Of a stretch of 64,000 nt of DNA, positions 61,364 to 64,000 are shown in pieces; the first letter of the stretch is position 1, and each line of letters opens with the position of its first letter. Origin of the DNA: Amaranthus tricolor. Its lineage: Eukaryota > Streptophyta > Magnoliopsida > Caryophyllales > Amaranthaceae. The position numbers were made by a program, and so were the translations under genes. The DNA is taken from contig NC_080058.1 in assembly GCF_026212465.1 (NCBI RefSeq), forward strand, positions 23,640,109 through 23,704,108, written 5' to 3'. A model generated the notes under the pieces. The model did not search any database. It saw nothing but the letters and a program-made list of their open reading frames with translations, and was not told the origin of the DNA.

Positions 61364-61609
61364 AAAAAGAATTGTCCTCAATTCTTGACTTCCCATATAT
61401 GCTTGCTTCAAGAAGAACATCCTATGCTGCACCTGATGCACTTGCTACTGCTGTCTTAAAGAACTTATTGCACATCCTTCAACCTGTTGTTTTATTGCTG
61501 TTCTATTACATTATTCTATTGCATAAAAGAACCTACTACACACTACGCCTACTGCTGCTACTACATATGTATTACAAATATTCATTTGTACAGGACAAAT
61601 GCCCACTGA

Positions 61610-62785
61610 TCAACACAAATGCTGATGGACCTGCTGGACTGTACACACACACACTGTCCTGTTCCCATTTGCTGGACTGTTCCGTGTAAATACACATGTA
61701 AGCATGAATGCCCTTGTTCTCACTTGCATAATTAACCATACCCATATGTTAAACAAGCTTACCAAGAAGATTAGCTTGCTTGTATTGCCCATAACACCAT
61801 GAACTTGTATCATTCTCCCCTTCTTAGAAAAAATTCGACCTCGAATTTTTGTAGGGTTAAACTCGACAAACGTACTATCATGCACATACTCAACAAAATA
61901 TACCTTTGCAAACTCATGCTTCCTAGTTTGCTCTCCTTGTAAGCCAACCTCCAATCTTGGATGAGCATCCACTATTTCAAAGCACTCCATTGTAGAACCC
62001 ACATTCCCCATGCCAACTGCCTCAACAACTACAAGATCATTAACACTCTCAACACCAGGTGTTTCAACTAGTTCTCCAAGAGCATCAACAATCTCACCAC
62101 AAGGTGCTTCAACATCTCCTTTATACTCAACAATCACCTCTTTACAAGATGCTTCAACAGAAGGTGTTTCACCCATGCTTTCAAGATCATGAACAACCGC
62201 TGCACAAGGTGTTTCAACCACCTCCTCAAGAGCTTCAACAAACTCTTCACAATCCGATTCCGGATATTCATCGTAGATAGGAATCACATTTGCATACAAG
62301 TCAAGTTCCTCTTGTTTAGAAGCAATATCACAACCTTCAAGATCATTACTCATTTCTGCCCGAATCTCTTTGATCACCTTGTCCAGTTCATTGATATCCT
62401 TAAAACGAGGTGGAGGGCGCGCAACTGTATCCACATATTTTGAAGTGACGTTAAATATAACCCTACGTTTAGAATTAGGGTCATACTTAAGAACAGTTAC
62501 CACCTTAGAATCCCCAAATTCCTCTTGCAATTCCTGTTGGATTCTCAACTTTTCTTGAAGATGAAGCTTCCTCTTCAAGCTTTGTATTTGACTCTCAACT
62601 AGCACCAATTGTTTCTGAGAGAGATCAACATTCTTCCAATATCCAAAGTTTTCATAAAACTTTATTAACTCTCCAAGATATTCTTCCCTAATCTTCAATG
62701 ATTGCAGCTTATCCCTCAATGCATCTTCATGTTCTGGTTTATCAAATGCTCCACATTTGTCCATGTTTAATTTTGTTAATGTCAT
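61610..62785 (-). CDS. E5 internal ORF, unit 3 (391 aa, unknown function)
   Basis: The translation is identical to units 1 and 2. For features and doubts see unit 1. Confidence 0.55.
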   Translation of the reverse strand: MTLTKLNMDKCGAFDKPEHEDALRDKLQSLKIREEYLGELIKFYENFGYWKNVDLSQKQLVLVESQIQSLKRKLHLQEKLRIQQELQEEFGDSKVVTVLKYDPNSKRRVIFNVTSKYVDTVARPPPRFKDINELDKVIKEIRAEMSNDLEGCDIASKQEELDLYANVIPIYDEYPESDCEEFVEALEEVVETPCAAVVHDLESMGETPSVEASCKEVIVEYKGDVEAPCGEIVDALGELVETPGVESVNDLVVVEAVGMGNVGSTMECFEIVDAHPRLEVGLQGEQTRKHEFAKVYFVEYVHDSTFVEFNPTKIRGRIFSKKGRMIQVHGVMGNTSKLIFLVSLFNIWVWLIMQVRTRAFMLTCVFTRNSPANGNRTVCVCTVQQVHQHLC

Positions 62786-63676
62786 CTTCTAGACTCAATA
62801 AAGGGTGAAAAATTAAAAAGGAAAGAAAAAAGACACGAGGTTTTGGGAATTTTTTGTGTGCACAAAACAGAACTCAACAGAAACAAACACTACAAATTCA
62901 GAATCTGTGTGTTCGACCTTCACTACTGTGAACCCGATCAAACCAACTCCAATGATGATGAAAATTGGTGACAACACACCTCAAGATGTCTACAAACACT
63001 CAGAATTGAAATTACGCAAAAATATTGTGTGGTTTGATCACAAATCAAATTTTACTACACACATACAGTCTGAATTGTTTCTGTGACCTTTGGTCAAAAA
63101 CACTTGCGCATCTTTTTTTCCACAACCCCAATGACTACACAAAAAGACTCACCAAAAATTAGACTGAAAATGAATCAATGTGAAAAAAAGAAAAAATGAA
63201 AAGGACTCAAAAATGAAAGAGAAATGAAGAAAATACAGAAGACACAAAAAAATGAAGCCCCCTGTACTTTTTCAGAACAACACTGAAATGGGTCAATCAA
63301 GAAGCCTATGAAACGTAAGAAAAAATGCACACACGATGTAGTTTGATGAATATAGGATGTTAATTGATAATTTGATAGAAAATGAAGGCCAAAGGAAAGA
63401 ATCTTGATAGGTTTTCGAAGACAACTTACCACACATGTACAGAACCGATCAATTGTGCGCAGTCTGTAAAGAATAATGCATATCTCCTTCGTTACTCCAT
63501 CAAATCCATTAATTCCAACGCCAAAGGTTCACCAACTCAATGAGGAATATGGTGCAAAAACAGTTTTGAAAAATACCCTCAAACGGTCCTCCAAATTGAA
63601 CACGTTACCAACCCAAAAAACTGACAGAACTGAACAACGGTTCCTCCTGTGCGTACCTTGTCCCTTTCGCAAAATG
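62786..63676 (-). other. E5 leader, unit 3
   Basis: The third copy of the non-coding leader; no gene seen. Confidence 0.75.
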
Positions 63677-63688
63677 GCTCTGATACCA
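63677..63688 (-). other. Primer binding site, E5 copy 4
   Basis: GCTCTGATACCA on the plus strand, 3 bp from the fourth LTR, serving unit 3. Confidence 0.92.
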
Positions 63689-63691
63689 AGT

Positions 63692-64000
63692 TGATGCGTA
63701 ATCAAGGGCTGATTAGGGCCTTGGTTATGCAAGGATGAATGTTGCGCGGAAGCTTTAATGATTACTACAAACAATACTACGAAATGATCATGAAAAGAAC
63801 ACGAAACAACCACAAACAGCACCAAGAACTCCGTTCTTGATTTTCTGATGTTGATCACCTGTGACCCTCCTCTATGATCGACTCTAAACTGATATGTACA
63901 AAGCCTTCCAGACCTTGCACTCGAGGTTTCCTTAAAGTATCAAGGCTGCTCCGCAACTCTTAACGCTCTAAGGATCAAAGGACACTCCGTATACCTTTGA
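63692..64000 (-). repeat. E5 LTR copy 4, cut by window end
   Basis: The first 309 bp (U5/R side) of a fourth LTR, showing that the array continues to the right. Confidence 0.92.

Larger units (their letters stand above)
53616..64000 (-). repeat. Tandem array of non-autonomous LTR retrotransposon E5, 3277-bp period (3.17 copies)
   Basis: All landmarks repeat at exactly 3277 bp: unit starts 53616, 56893, 60170, 63447. Each unit is one 934-bp LTR plus a 2343-bp internal region, on the minus strand, so neighbouring elements share LTRs. No RT, integrase or protease domain is seen. Unit 1 differs from the others at only a few sites (T versus A near 53687 and 53771); units 2-4 look identical. The left edge falls inside the leader, not at an LTR end. 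Between the 391-codon ORF and the polypurine tract (54810-55055 in unit 1) no gene is seen. The array continues past the window. Confidence 0.95.

Noticed and set aside
53616..64000. Tandem E5 units dismissed as an assembly duplication
   Set aside because: Not excluded, but unit 1 differs from the rest by substitutions and has its own junction, so at least it is not a pure copy; kept as a finding with that caveat.

Overview
The window is repetitive plant nuclear DNA. It contains no recognisable host gene, RNA gene or CRISPR array. The evidence for a plant is the set of Ty3/gypsy LTR retrotransposons with initiator-tRNA-Met primer sites (TGGTATCAGAGC), the TG...CA LTRs and a large short-period satellite. 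An angiosperm, probably a eudicot, fits best, but the species cannot be named. Satellite plus gypsy elements resembling the CRM lineage suggests a centromeric or pericentromeric location; this is inference.

Layout. (1) 1-2811: the 3' part of a plus-strand gypsy element (E1) with its 3' LTR. (2) 2812-3802 and 10908-42218: one 42-bp satellite, about 32 kb in total, split by a complete minus-strand element E2 (3803-10907, target duplication CATTC). (3) 42219-44954 and 51522-52903: two halves of a minus-strand relative of E2 (E4), damaged and truncated. It is split by E3 (44955-51521), a complete plus-strand element with an intact 1557-codon Gag-Pol, target duplication CAAGG and a single mismatch between its 970-bp LTRs. 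(4) 52916-53615: about 700 bp of the same satellite in opposite orientation. (5) 53616-64000: a tandem array of a 3277-bp unit (E5). Each unit is one LTR plus one internal region of a non-autonomous minus-strand element with a 391-codon ORF. It repeats 3.17 times, almost without change, and runs off the window.

The satellite is hierarchical. A heptamer resembling TTCATTG is present six times in each 42-bp monomer, and monomers are grouped into larger blocks that were themselves duplicated (2604 bp = exactly 62 monomers; 1687 and 1785 bp; about 9 kb). The many long ORFs there exist only because 42 is a multiple of three.

Order of events: the satellite formed; E1, E2 and E4 inserted into it; E4 was truncated beside an inverted satellite piece; E3 inserted into E4. 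E5 expanded recently. The five elements share two unusual traits. All have a polyprotein C-terminal tail encoded inside the LTR, degenerate in E5. All have a compact U3 promoter module (CACGTG, AACGGCTA in either orientation, TATA) in which AACGGCTA lies 16-18 bp from the TATA box. These shared traits and the 3277-bp array are the most interesting signals here.
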